This document shows, piece by piece, positions 1-7,949 of a stretch of DNA of 64,000 nucleotides. The stretch spans positions 1,860,001-1,924,000 of the forward strand of contig NZ_CP087132.1 in assembly GCF_020911885.1 (NCBI RefSeq). Direction: 5' to 3'. Position numbers and translations under genes: made by a program. Position 1 is the first letter of the stretch, and the number at the start of each line of letters is the position of its first letter. Source of the DNA: Flavobacterium acetivorans. GTDB taxonomy: Bacteria > Bacteroidota > Bacteroidia > Flavobacteriales > Flavobacteriaceae. Under the pieces are notes generated by a model. That model was not told the origin of the DNA. It ran no database searches and worked only from the letters and a program-made list of their open reading frames with translations.

Positions 1-657
1 TGGGAAAATAATCTTCCTAATTTTATAAAATTGGCTTATTTGCCAAGTCCGGGAAGAGTTCGTTTGCGGCTTTCTGCCCGTGGAGATAATAAGCAACAAT
101 TGGTAGAGGCAATAGATGAAAAGGTGCGTTCGTTGGACGCGAATATCCATGATATCATTGTTGGTTTTGAAGAAGACGAAACGATTGAGGCTGTGGTTGG
201 GGAATTGTTGAAAAAGCATAAAATGACTGTTTCTACTGCCGAAAGTTGTACGGGCGGAACAATTGCGTCGGTTTTGTCAGCGGTGCCCGGAGCTTCAAAT
301 TACTTTAAAGGGAGTGTGGTTTCCTATGCAACGGAAGCGAAAATGGATGTTTTGGGTATTCCCGAAAGTTTGATAAAGGAGTTTTCTGTGGTGAGTGCTG
401 AGGTGGTTTCGGCTATGGCCGTGAGTGTGAAAAATCTGATGAAAACAGATTTCGCAATTGCGACAACTGGAAATGCAGGGCCTACAAAAGGCGATGGAAA
501 TGCTGAAATTGGCACTGTTTTTATCGCTTTGGCGACGCCAAATGAAGTGATTGTTGAAGAATATAATTTCGGTCAACCCCGTGAAAAAGTGATAGATAGA
601 GCGGTGATTAAAAGTTTAGAACTATTAAGGAAAGAATTTTTGAAAAATGTGTACTGA
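1..657 (+). CDS. cinA: CinA family protein, C-terminal part (5' truncated by window)
   Basis: The reading frame is open from base 1, so the gene starts upstream of the window and the TTG at 31 is not a real start. What remains is the end of the MoCF-like N-terminal domain ([14 protein letters not shown]) and the whole C-terminal CinA domain, with [16 protein letters not shown] and [12 protein letters not shown] motifs. In characterised relatives this domain deamidates nicotinamide mononucleotide in pyridine nucleotide salvage, and some family members also have ADP-ribose pyrophosphatase activity. The protein is cytoplasmic. Ribosomal protein genes follow on the same strand after 72 bases. The family call is firm; which activities this copy keeps cannot be seen without the missing part. 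Confidence 0.93.
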   Translation, partial: WENNLPNFIKLAYLPSPGRVRLRLSARGDNKQQLVEAIDEKVRSLDANIHDIIVGFEEDETIEAVVGELLKKHKMTVSTAESCTGGTIASVLSAVPGASNYFKGSVVSYATEAKMDVLGIPESLIKEFSVVSAEVVSAMAVSVKNLMKTDFAIATTGNAGPTKGDGNAEIGTVFIALATPNEVIVEEYNFGQPREKVIDRAVIKSLELLRKEFLKNVY

Positions 658-729
658 TTTTTTTGCTTCATCCGTTTATTTTTCTTTTCTTTGCACCCTG
701 ATTTTGAATAACGATAAAAGATAAGCATA

Positions 730-966
730 ATGTCAAGAGTTTGTGACCTTACAGGTAAAAGAGCGATGGTAGGAAATAACGTTTCTCACGCTATGAATAA
801 AACTAAGAGAAAATTTTCTGTAAACTTAGTTAAAAAGCGTTTTTATCTTCCAGAAGAAGATAGATGGATTACTCTTAGAGTAGCAGCATCTACGATAAAA
901 ACAATTAACAAAAATGGAATTGCTGCAGTTTTGAAAAAAGCGCAGTCACAAGGATTTATTAAATAA
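730..966 (+). CDS. rpmB: 50S ribosomal protein L28
   Basis: A 78-residue basic protein beginning [20 protein letters not shown], the classic L28 N-terminus, and ending in the [10 protein letters not shown] helix. It is a structural protein of the large ribosomal subunit. It leads a tight row with L33 (29 bases on) and a DUF4295 protein, then ftsY, an order known from Bacteroidota. The length is normal for the family. Upstream lies a T-rich stretch ending in CTTTGC at about 689-694 that could hold a weak promoter. Confidence 0.97.
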   Translation: MSRVCDLTGKRAMVGNNVSHAMNKTKRKFSVNLVKKRFYLPEEDRWITLRVAASTIKTINKNGIAAVLKKAQSQGFIK

Positions 967-995
967 TCTTTATTCCAATATAAATAAATAGCAAG

Positions 996-1178
996 ATGGC
1001 AAAGAAAGGTAATAGAATCCAGGTAATTTTAGAATGTACTGAACACAAAGCATCAGGTGTTGCAGGAACTTCAAGATACATCACAACAAAGAACAAAAAA
1101 AATACTCCAGACAGATTAGAGATTAAAAAATTTAATCCAGTTTTGAAGAGAGTAACTGTTCATAAAGAAATTAAATAA
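996..1178 (+). CDS. rpmG: 50S ribosomal protein L33
   Basis: A 60-residue basic protein with the L33 signature ([34 protein letters not shown]). It is a large-subunit ribosomal protein near the E site. Only one Cys is present and the paired CxxC motifs of zinc-binding L33 are missing, so this is the zinc-free (C-minus) type. It sits between rpmB and the DUF4295 gene and is probably co-transcribed with them, ending at the terminator at 1424-1456. Confidence 0.96.
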   Translation: MAKKGNRIQVILECTEHKASGVAGTSRYITTKNKKNTPDRLEIKKFNPVLKRVTVHKEIK

Positions 1179-1251
1179 TTAGAGATTTTATAAAATCTCA
1201 AATGGTTACATTTGAAGATTATGTAAAATTTAAATAAACAAATAGTAAGTC

Positions 1252-1404
1252 ATGGCAAAGAAAACCGTAGCATCGTTACAAACATCTTCTAAGAGATTAT
1301 CAAAAGCCATCAAAATGGTAAAATCTCCAAAAACAGGTGCATATACATTCGTAGAATCTATTATGGCTCCTGAAGCAGTTGATGAATTCTTGAAAAAGAA
1401 CTAA
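1252..1404 (+). CDS. DUF4295 family small basic protein
   Basis: A 50-residue protein, MAKKTVASLQTSSKRLSKAI to VDEFLKKN, too short for many gene finders. The sequence, size and place directly after rpmG match the Bacteroidota family DUF4295. Its charge and company suggest a ribosome-associated role, but this is inference and no function is established. It is the last gene before a strong terminator, so rpmB-rpmG-DUF4295 is likely one transcript. Confidence 0.85.
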   Translation: MAKKTVASLQTSSKRLSKAIKMVKSPKTGAYTFVESIMAPEAVDEFLKKN

Positions 1405-1423
1405 TTAGTCAAGCATTATATAG

Positions 1424-1456
1424 AAAAGCTACTTTCATTCGGAAGTAGCTTTTTTA
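1424..1456 (+). terminator. Rho-independent terminator after rpmB-rpmG-DUF4295
   Basis: An inverted repeat AAAAGCTACTT / AAGTAGCTTTT (1424-1434 and 1443-1453) with a short loop runs into a T tract. It lies 20 bases past the DUF4295 stop and separates the ribosomal row from ftsY. Confidence 0.85.
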
Positions 1457-1531
1457 TTTTCTATCTTTACCGATTAGAAAAACGCATTAGCTTCTAGGGT
1501 ATAATGCTTCATTCTTAATACTGTCAATACA

Positions 1532-2485
1532 ATGAGTTTTTTTAAAAGAATATTTTCATCAGAAAAAAAAGAGACTTTAGATAAAGGTCTTGAAAAATCA
1601 AAAACATCTTTCTTTTCCAAGTTAAGCAAAGCTGTTGTCGGAAAGTCTAAAGTAGATGATGACGTTTTAGACAATTTAGAAGAAATACTTGTTTCTTCAG
1701 ATGTTGGTGTCGATACGACGCTAAAAATAATTACCCGAATTGAAAACCGTGTCGCTGCTGATAAATACCTTGGTATTGACGAGCTTAATAAAATTTTACA
1801 AGAAGAAATAGCTGGTTTGTTGTCTGAAACTAATACAGGCGAGGCTACAGAGTTCGTAATTCCGATTAATACAAAACCTTATGTTTTAATGGTTGTAGGG
1901 GTTAATGGTGTAGGAAAAACGACAACTATCGGGAAATTGGCTTATCAATTTAAAAAACAAGGTTATAAAGTGGTTCTTGGTGCCGCAGATACTTTTAGAG
2001 CAGCAGCAATTGATCAATTGCAAATTTGGGCCGATAGAGTTGGAGTTCCTATTGTAAGACAAAATATGGGTTCAGATCCGGCTTCAGTGGCATTTGATAC
2101 TTTGCAATCGGCAGTTGCTCAAAATGCTGATATTGTAATTATTGATACCGCTGGTCGTTTGCACAATAAAATTAACCTGATGAACGAATTGACAAAGGTA
2201 AAACGGGTGATGCAAAAAGTTGTTGCAGATGCGCCACATGATGTTTTATTGGTTCTGGATGGTTCAACTGGTCAAAATGCTTTTGAACAAGCCAAACAAT
2301 TTACAGCGGCTACCGAAGTGACTTCTCTTGCTGTTACCAAATTAGATGGGACGGCTAAAGGTGGAGTGGTTATTGGAATTTCGGATCAGTTTAAAATTCC
2401 GGTAAAGTATATTGGTGTAGGTGAAGGTATTGAAGACTTACAGGTTTTTAATAAATATGAGTTTGTGGATTCTTTCTTTAAATAA
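1532..2485 (+). CDS. ftsY: Signal recognition particle receptor FtsY
   Basis: A 317-residue SRP-type GTPase that docks SRP-ribosome complexes at the inner membrane for co-translational insertion. Order: a Lys-rich N-terminus, a short N domain of helices, then the G domain with GVNGVGKTTT (G1, about residue 122), DTFRAAAIDQL (insertion box), DTAGRLHNK (G3) and TKLDGTAKGG (G4/G5). The long acidic N-terminal extension of E. coli FtsY is absent, as usual in this phylum. A TATCTTTA box at about 1464-1471 may be the promoter. The gene follows the ribosomal terminator and is followed 8 bases later by a small membrane protein gene. Confidence 0.97.
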   Translation: MSFFKRIFSSEKKETLDKGLEKSKTSFFSKLSKAVVGKSKVDDDVLDNLEEILVSSDVGVDTTLKIITRIENRVAADKYLGIDELNKILQEEIAGLLSETNTGEATEFVIPINTKPYVLMVVGVNGVGKTTTIGKLAYQFKKQGYKVVLGAADTFRAAAIDQLQIWADRVGVPIVRQNMGSDPASVAFDTLQSAVAQNADIVIIDTAGRLHNKINLMNELTKVKRVMQKVVADAPHDVLLVLDGSTGQNAFEQAKQFTAATEVTSLAVTKLDGTAKGGVVIGISDQFKIPVKYIGVGEGIEDLQVFNKYEFVDSFFK

Positions 2486-2493
2486 TATGTATA

Positions 2494-2670
2494 ATGAATT
2501 TTTCTTCGATTAAAAATATTCCAACGATGTATCTCTATTTAGGGAGCATTTTTTCCTTTGTTTTAGCTAATATGGTTAGAGATAAAAATATTATTTTCTA
2601 CTATGTTTTATTGGTTGTTGGAGTTTTGTTTTTTGTTTTTGGTTTGTTTAAAAGAACTAGAAAACAATAG
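2494..2670 (+). CDS. Small two-helix membrane protein, function unknown
   Basis: A 58-residue reading frame eight bases after the ftsY stop. It has two hydrophobic segments, about residues 12-27 (MYLYLGSIFSFVLANM) and 35-51 (IFYYVLLVVGVLFFVFG), joined by a charged VRDKN turn, with a basic tail KRTRKQ. The layout is that of a two-pass inner-membrane protein with both ends in the cytoplasm. Close spacing suggests co-transcription with ftsY. I do not recognise a family; the charge pattern argues against chance. Confidence 0.6.
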   Translation: MNFSSIKNIPTMYLYLGSIFSFVLANMVRDKNIIFYYVLLVVGVLFFVFGLFKRTRKQ

Positions 2671-2810
2671 ATTATGCAATTTATAAAGTAGTTTTTGCTT
2701 TGAATAAAGAACTCTAATTTAGGTTCGGCTTTAAATATTAAATTTATTCTTTTTAGGTTTTTAGATTAATTTTACCGCTGTATTTTTTAATATTAATCAA
2801 TTTAAAAACT

Positions 2811-3914
2811 ATGGATTCTATTATAACTACAGAAGAAATTCTTCAAGAGCGGATTAAGGAATTGTCCTGTCTCTATGATGTTTCCTCTGTGATTATCCTA
2901 CATGAAGAATCCGTTACAGATACTTTAGATAAAATTTGCTCTATTCTAGAACGGGCTTGGCGATTTTCTGATAAAGCAATTATTGAGCTACAATTAGAGG
3001 ATTATTATTTTTCTACTTCTAAAATAATACCAAGTGAGACTGTTTTTCAAGAATCGATAATTTCAATTTTTAACGAAAGTAAAGGATATGTCAAAGTGCA
3101 TTATCCGATAGGAGACTTTTCTCAGAATGATTTTTTGGACGATGAACAAAAACTACTCAATAAGGTGTCTTCGGATATTAGTAGTTTTTATGAGCGACAT
3201 TTAAATCAGGAAAAGAATGAGTTATTGAAACGAAGTATGGAACGAGTAGATCGTCTTGCTATTTTGGGTGAAATAACGGCTGGAATTGCTCACGAACTAA
3301 ATACGCCTTTGGGGAATATTCTGGGTTTTGCAGAATTGATTCAAGAATCTACTAAAGAAAAACAATCTCAGTTAGATTGTACTAAGATTATCAAAGCGGC
3401 TATTTATTCGAGAGAAGTGGTTAAAAAACTTATGTTTTTTTCTTGTGAAATGCCTCAAAACAGGAGGTTTGTTGAAGTAGTGCCGCTTATTTCGGAGGCT
3501 TTAAGTCTAATGGGGCCTAATTTTAAAAAAGCTGAAATTAGTTATGAATTCGACTTTCAGGACCCTCAATTGGAAGTGCAATTAGATTCGATTCAGTTTA
3601 CTCAAATTTTATTCAATATTTTAATAAATGCCATTTATGTTTCTCCTAAGAACTCGGTTGTTAAAGTAAAAGTCTATGTCTTAGCGGCGGATTTTTTCAT
3701 AGAAATTGCCGATGAAGGACCAGGTATAGTCGAAGAATTTAAATGTAAAATATTTGAGCCATTTTTTACTACAAAACCTGTCGGCGAAGGTTCCGGCTTA
3801 GGGCTTAGTGTGGTACACGGCATTGTTAAAAGTCACAAGGGAGATATTGTTTCTTTTGATAATGTACCTCAAGGCACTATTTTTCAAATAAGATTACCCT
3901 TAAAGACCATTTAA
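2811..3914 (+). CDS. NtrB-like sensor histidine kinase, cytoplasmic
   Basis: A 367-residue histidine kinase without transmembrane segments. Residues 1-150 form a GAF-like sensory region, then a coiled-coil linker and the HisKA helix with phospho-acceptor His161 in GIAHELNTPLGN. The ATPase domain shows N box (ILFNILINAI), G1 (IADEGPGI), F box (FEPFFTTK) and G2 (GSGLGLSVV). The H-box resembles NtrB-class kinases that feed sigma-54 activators. The stop overlaps the start of the regulator gene by one base (TAATG), so the two are translationally coupled and form a cognate pair. The signal is unknown. Confidence 0.92.
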   Translation: MDSIITTEEILQERIKELSCLYDVSSVIILHEESVTDTLDKICSILERAWRFSDKAIIELQLEDYYFSTSKIIPSETVFQESIISIFNESKGYVKVHYPIGDFSQNDFLDDEQKLLNKVSSDISSFYERHLNQEKNELLKRSMERVDRLAILGEITAGIAHELNTPLGNILGFAELIQESTKEKQSQLDCTKIIKAAIYSREVVKKLMFFSCEMPQNRRFVEVVPLISEALSLMGPNFKKAEISYEFDFQDPQLEVQLDSIQFTQILFNILINAIYVSPKNSVVKVKVYVLAADFFIEIADEGPGIVEEFKCKIFEPFFTTKPVGEGSGLGLSVVHGIVKSHKGDIVSFDNVPQGTIFQIRLPLKTI

Positions 3915-5248
3915 TGAAGTTAAAGAAAGAAAATATTCTAATTGTTGATGATAATTATGATATGCTTGAGTTGCTTCATCGCAATTTAAAATCTCAAAAT
4001 TTTCACACTTATAAGGCTTCTTCTGTGAAGGAAGCGATTGAGATTTTAAAATTCAGTACTATAGATTTACTGATTACTGATTTGCAGATGCCTGGAATTA
4101 ATGGTATCGAGTTGGTGAAATATGTCCAGGAACATTTTCCTGTTATTCCAAAATTAGTTATTACAGGATTCCCGTCTGTTGATGGAGCTATTGAAGCCGT
4201 TAAGTCGGGCGCTTTGGATTATTTGGCCAAGCCTTTTACTAATGAAGAGTTGAGAACTGCTGTGCAGAATTTAATTGTTTCAAAAGAGAGTGCAAAAAAT
4301 AGTACTGAAAAAGCCGTTTCTTCTGATGTGAAAATTAAGGAATATGCTGGTATTGTAGGTAAATCTCAGCAAATAGTCCAGTTGATAGATTTGATTCAGC
4401 GTGTCAAAGACAATAGGGCTACAATTTTGATTCAAGGTGAAAGTGGTACCGGAAAAGAGTTGGTGGCTCGGGCAATACATTATCAAGGGGCTTTTTCTTC
4501 TAAACCTTTTATTACGGTAAACTGCGGTGCAATACCTGAAAATTTAATGGAATCGGAGCTTTTTGGTTATGTAAAAGGTGCTTTTACGGGAGCCAATGAG
4601 AATAGGGATGGTTTTTTTCAAGCAGCTGCAGGCGGAACGATATTTTTAGATGAAATAGGTACAGCTCCTTTAGCGGTTCAAACTAGGTTGTTGAGAGTGT
4701 TACAGGAAAAAGAAATTAGTATGATTGGTTCTCAAAAAACCCAAAAAATTGAACTGAGAATTATTGCAGCTACCAATAATGATCTCTATGAGATGTCTAA
4801 TAAGGGGACTTTTCGTGAAGATCTTTATTATAGATTAAATGTGGTGAATATTGAAACTCCGCCATTGCGTCATCGCCGTGGTGATATAAAGCTTTTGGTG
4901 GCTACTTTTCTAGATAAATATAGCGTGGAGTATAGCAAGCCTCAGATTACTATTTCAGATAATGCAGTCGAGATCTTGATGCGTCATTCATGGCCGGGTA
5001 ATGTCAGGGAATTGGAAAATGTAATCCAAAGAATGATTATTATGAGTGGTGATCAAATTGAAGTTAGGGACGTTCCTGAATACTTAAAATATCCAATGCC
5101 ATTTGAAAAGGAAGAACTTAAGTCTTTAAAGGACATTGAAAAAGCACATATTTTAAAGGTTCTTGCAGCTGTAGATAACAATAAAACTCGCGCAGCAGAA
5201 ATACTTCAAATTGATCGAAAAACACTTCGTCAAAAACTAGATAAATAA
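3914..5248 (+). CDS. NtrC-family sigma-54-dependent response regulator
   Basis: 444 residues in three parts: a receiver domain (phospho-acceptor Asp56 in ITDLQMPG, acidic pair D12/D13), an AAA+ sigma-54 interaction domain (Walker A GESGTGKE near residue 177, the sigma-54 contact loop GAFTGA near 222, Walker B FLDEIG, arginine-finger region), and a C-terminal Fis-type helix-turn-helix (NNKTRAAEILQIDRKTLRQKL). The intact GAFTGA loop means it should open sigma-54 promoters. It is coupled to the upstream kinase. A candidate sigma-54 site lies just downstream, ahead of the Cys-rich gene and glutamate dehydrogenase, making that pair the leading target by inference. Confidence 0.95.
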   Translation: MKLKKENILIVDDNYDMLELLHRNLKSQNFHTYKASSVKEAIEILKFSTIDLLITDLQMPGINGIELVKYVQEHFPVIPKLVITGFPSVDGAIEAVKSGALDYLAKPFTNEELRTAVQNLIVSKESAKNSTEKAVSSDVKIKEYAGIVGKSQQIVQLIDLIQRVKDNRATILIQGESGTGKELVARAIHYQGAFSSKPFITVNCGAIPENLMESELFGYVKGAFTGANENRDGFFQAAAGGTIFLDEIGTAPLAVQTRLLRVLQEKEISMIGSQKTQKIELRIIAATNNDLYEMSNKGTFREDLYYRLNVVNIETPPLRHRRGDIKLLVATFLDKYSVEYSKPQITISDNAVEILMRHSWPGNVRELENVIQRMIIMSGDQIEVRDVPEYLKYPMPFEKEELKSLKDIEKAHILKVLAAVDNNKTRAAEILQIDRKTLRQKLDK

Positions 5249-5275
5249 TTTTTTTTGGGGAATACCTCCTCTTTC

Positions 5276-5289
5276 GGGTAATTTTACCC
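5276..5289. promoter_or_regulatory. Inverted repeat, possible activator site
   Basis: A GGGTAA-TT-TTACCC palindrome lies 28 bases past the regulator gene and about 100 bases upstream of a sigma-54-like box. That is the usual distance for an NtrC-type enhancer site. The use is inferred only. Confidence 0.3.
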
Positions 5290-5325
5290 CACTTATTTTT
5301 AGTATATATGTCCCTATCTTTTATC

Positions 5326-5349
5326 AAGCCCCTTGTTTCTAAGGGGTTT
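5326..5349 (+). terminator. Hairpin terminator after the two-component operon
   Basis: Arms AAGCCCCTT (5326-5334) and AAGGGGTTT (5341-5349) form a nine-pair stem with a six-base loop, followed by a weak T-rich run (GTTGTTTC). It lies about 80 bases after the regulator stop and probably ends that transcript. Confidence 0.6.
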
Positions 5350-5377
5350 GTTGTTTCTATGAGTAAGATCATTTCAA

Positions 5378-5393
5378 TTGGCATGCAGTTTGT
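5378..5393 (+). promoter_or_regulatory. Candidate sigma-54 promoter for the Cys-rich gene and gdhA
   Basis: TTGGCATGCAGTTTGT has the -24 GG (5380-5381) and a -12 GT exactly ten bases later, against the canonical GG-N10-GC. It differs from the YTGGCACGRNNNTTGCW consensus at about three places. It sits 60 bases before the Cys-rich gene, next to a gene for a sigma-54 activator. The C to T change at -12 weakens the call. Confidence 0.35.
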
Positions 5394-5451
5394 CTATTGC
5401 TAGTAGAATAATTGTTTTTTTTTGGATAAATAAGTTTTTAAAAGATATAAA

Positions 5452-5673
5452 ATGAGCTTGTTAGGTAAAAAAGGGATTGATTGTATTCCTATTGTCATTA
5501 AAAGAAAATCAAAAAAAGATAAGATGATAATTGATTTGGATGTATCATCAGTTCCAAAAGAAAAAGCAATTGTTACAAATGGTTTGATTTCGGGTTTGTG
5601 TAGTCATTGCGATGATAATTTGCGCTGTGACTGGAAACGGAATAATAAGATGTTTTGTGAACATTATCAATAA
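5452..5673 (+). CDS. Small Cys-rich protein, function unknown
   Basis: 73 residues: a basic N-terminal half (GIDCIPIVIKRKSKKDK) and a C-terminal cluster CSHC-x5-C-x9-C followed by EHY, a likely zinc or iron-sulfur site. There is no signal peptide or membrane segment. The stop is six bases before the glutamate dehydrogenase start, so the two are almost surely co-transcribed, and both lie downstream of the NtrC-like regulator and the possible sigma-54 box. I do not recognise a named family. A redox or metal-dependent partner of the regulator or of the dehydrogenase is possible but unproven. Confidence 0.7.
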   Translation: MSLLGKKGIDCIPIVIKRKSKKDKMIIDLDVSSVPKEKAIVTNGLISGLCSHCDDNLRCDWKRNNKMFCEHYQ

Positions 5674-5679
5674 AATAAT

Positions 5680-6960
5680 ATGACAACTATAAAAGGAGCA
5701 ACAAAAAAAAGTATGCTCGACAATGTGATGCAACAGTTTAATAAAACAGCTGATAGCATTAATTTGAATCCAAATATTAGAAAAATTTTATCAGTAACAA
5801 ATAATGAAATTACAATTAACTTCCCCGTTAAGATGGACAATGGTGAAGTACGAGTTTTTACCGGTTACCGAGTGCAACACAACAATGCATTAGGGCCTTA
5901 TAAAGGCGGTTTGCGTTACCATCCCTCAGTTGATGCCGAGGATACTAAAGCGCTTGCCATGTGGATGACTTGGAAAACCTCATTGGCTGGTTTGCCTTAT
6001 GGCGGGGCAAAAGGAGGAATTCAAATTGATCCAAAAGAATTTTCAATTCAAGAGCTGGAGCGTATTACAAGACGTTTTACTTATGCTTTGGGAGAAAACA
6101 TTGGTCCGGAACATGATATTCCGGCACCAGATGTCAATACTAATGAACAAACGATGGCTTGGATGGCTGATACATTTATGTCAACAAAACCATCATCAGA
6201 GCGCTCTCGTAATCAGCATGTGGTAACAGGGAAACCCGTTGGTTCTGGTGGTTTAGAAGGGAGAAATCGTTCCACTGGTTACGGGGTGTATCTGACTATT
6301 AAGTTGCTGTACAAAAGTAGAGGTGAAAGTTTGCAGGGTAAAAAGTTTATTGTACAAGGTTTTGGTAATGTAGGTTATTGGGCTTCTCATTTCTTAAGTC
6401 AGGATGGTGCTATTATGATAGCAGTTCAGGATGCTCAGGCTACAATAATTAATGAAAATGGGATAGCCGTACAAGCTTTATTTGATCATTCAAAAGCTGT
6501 AAATGGCTCTGTAAAAGGCTTTGTTGGCGCTAAAGAAATGGACTCAGACTTGTTTTTTGCTTTGCCTTGTGATGTCCTTATTCCAGCAGCTTTAGGAAAT
6601 CAAATTACGGAGGAAAACGCCTATTCTGTTAAAGCAGATGTGATTGCAGAAGGGGCAAATGGGCCTATAGATACCGAAGGAGAGCAAATCCTGTTAAGAA
6701 ATGGAATTACCATTATTCCTGATATTTTATGTAATTCAGGTGGGGTGATTGGTAGTTATTTTGAATGGCTTCAAAATAGAAATGGGGAGTTTTGGTCACT
6801 GGAAGAAGTGATGCAAAAGATTGATAAAAAACTTAGTGAGGCCTTCTATAAAGTGGAAGGTTTTGTAGAAGAAGGGGAAATTGACTGGAGAACAGCAGCC
6901 TATATTTTAGCAATAACAAGGATAGAAATAGCCTATAATCATAGAGGGATTTTTCCTTAA
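5680..6960 (+). CDS. gdhA: Glutamate dehydrogenase (Glu/Leu/Phe/Val dehydrogenase family)
   Basis: A 426-residue hexameric-type glutamate dehydrogenase, interconverting glutamate with 2-oxoglutarate and ammonia. Visible are the substrate-binding stretch GPYKGGLRYHP, the catalytic lysine region (LPYGGAKGGI, K111), the PAPDVNTN loop and the Rossmann motif GFGNVG for NAD(P). The length fits the 420-430 residue class typified by RocG/GudB rather than the 450-residue NADPH class, which leans towards a catabolic NAD enzyme but does not settle it. It follows the Cys-rich gene by six bases. Its position beside an NtrB/NtrC-like pair suggests control by nitrogen or carbon status. Confidence 0.95.
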   Translation: MTTIKGATKKSMLDNVMQQFNKTADSINLNPNIRKILSVTNNEITINFPVKMDNGEVRVFTGYRVQHNNALGPYKGGLRYHPSVDAEDTKALAMWMTWKTSLAGLPYGGAKGGIQIDPKEFSIQELERITRRFTYALGENIGPEHDIPAPDVNTNEQTMAWMADTFMSTKPSSERSRNQHVVTGKPVGSGGLEGRNRSTGYGVYLTIKLLYKSRGESLQGKKFIVQGFGNVGYWASHFLSQDGAIMIAVQDAQATIINENGIAVQALFDHSKAVNGSVKGFVGAKEMDSDLFFALPCDVLIPAALGNQITEENAYSVKADVIAEGANGPIDTEGEQILLRNGITIIPDILCNSGGVIGSYFEWLQNRNGEFWSLEEVMQKIDKKLSEAFYKVEGFVEEGEIDWRTAAYILAITRIEIAYNHRGIFP

Positions 6961-7050
6961 ACACTTTTTAATCAGTTTAATAAAAATATACCTTTATAGT
7001 GACTCAGCGTTACTATAGAGGTTTTGACTTTACACTTTTACATTATAATT

Positions 7051-7467
7051 ATGAAATACGGACAATTAATAGTAGACGAAAGAGAGTATGCTTTGCTAAT
7101 GCGAAATATAGAGAGTTCTAGAAGCCAGGAAGATAAAATATATAGAGATTCAATTAAAAAGTTGAAAACGGAATTGCTATCTGCTAAAATTAAGAAAGAA
7201 GGCAAGATGCCAGAAGATGTAATTCGATACAATTCGGTTGTGAGAATTCGAACGCCTTTTAATACGGAAAGTAGTTATCAAATTGTGACTCCTGAGAAAA
7301 GTAATATAAAGCAAAACAAGATTTCTATTTTGTCTCCTATGGGATTGGCACTTTTTGGTTATGCCAAGGGCGATCGCATAGTTTGGCAATTTCCGTCAGG
7401 GACTAATGAGATTGAGATTATAGGGGTAAGCCAGCAGGAAATTCAGCTTAATACCGAAGCGCTATGA
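7051..7467 (+). CDS. GreA/GreB C-terminal-like (Rnk-type) transcription factor
   Basis: The ATG at 7051 (MKYGQLIVDEREYALL) is preferred over the upstream TTG at 7024, giving 138 residues. An N-terminal helical coil (about residues 1-55) is followed by the Gre-factor C-terminal beta domain: VVRIRTPFNTESSYQIVTP, then SPMGLALFGYAKGDRIVWQFPSG, the hallmark SPLGxAL-GxxxGD motif. Such proteins bind the RNA polymerase secondary channel region; the short coil resembles Rnk or GreAB-C proteins rather than full GreA. It overlaps the next gene by four bases (ATGA), so the two are coupled. Confidence 0.8.
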   Translation: MKYGQLIVDEREYALLMRNIESSRSQEDKIYRDSIKKLKTELLSAKIKKEGKMPEDVIRYNSVVRIRTPFNTESSYQIVTPEKSNIKQNKISILSPMGLALFGYAKGDRIVWQFPSGTNEIEIIGVSQQEIQLNTEAL

Positions 7468-7883
7468 AAGATTTGATTTATAAACATGAGACAATTGATG
7501 ATATCCAAATGAAATTTATGGATAGAGATATTGCGCTTTGGAAAGAAGAAATTTCGATTATAAGGGTAGAAATCCTCTTTTATAAACGAATGTTAACTTC
7601 GTCTGTTTTTAAGATCTTGAATTTCAACCCACAAAAAAAAGAGGATTTAATAAAAGATCTGACAAATGTTAAAGAAATAAACGAATCTTATTACAGACAA
7701 TTAACAGATTTTCTGAATAAGTTGGATATGATAAAAGAGTGTGATGATGTTCAATGCGAAACGTTCTATCTAAATAATCACACTAAGTTTAGAAAAGAGA
7801 TCGAAAGCCATTTTTCGGCTTATCGATATTATAAAAAGAATGTTATTTTATTTTTTGAGAGCCATCTCGAAGATAAAATATAA
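7464..7883 (+). CDS. Coiled-coil protein coupled to the Gre-like factor, function unknown
   Basis: 139 residues, almost all predicted helix with charged heptad-like stretches (DRDIALWKEEISIIRVEILFY; KKNVILFFESHLEDK). It has no signal peptide, membrane segment or catalytic motif. The start overlaps the stop of the Gre-like gene (ATGA), and a strong terminator follows after 31 bases, so the two form an operon. Translational coupling suggests a stoichiometric partner. I do not recognise a family. Confidence 0.65.
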   Translation: MKDLIYKHETIDDIQMKFMDRDIALWKEEISIIRVEILFYKRMLTSSVFKILNFNPQKKEDLIKDLTNVKEINESYYRQLTDFLNKLDMIKECDDVQCETFYLNNHTKFRKEIESHFSAYRYYKKNVILFFESHLEDKI

Positions 7884-7914
7884 AAATAAGTTTTCTAGTT
7901 GGTTTTGGTTGAAA

Positions 7915-7949
7915 AACACATTTGAATTCTGTTCGAATGTGTTTTTTTT
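7915..7949. terminator. Strong terminator, probably serving both strands
   Basis: Arms AACACATTTGAA (7915-7926) and TTCGAATGTGTT (7932-7943) form a 12-pair stem with one G-T pair and a five-base loop, then T7 on the plus strand. It lies between the coiled-coil gene and the convergent serine hydrolase gene, whose stop it touches. Confidence 0.88.

Noticed and set aside
7024..7050. TTG start at 7024 for the Gre-like protein
   Set aside because: It would add the hydrophobic stretch LTLHFYIII to a cytoplasmic factor; the ATG at 7051 starts the natural MKYGQLIVDE.
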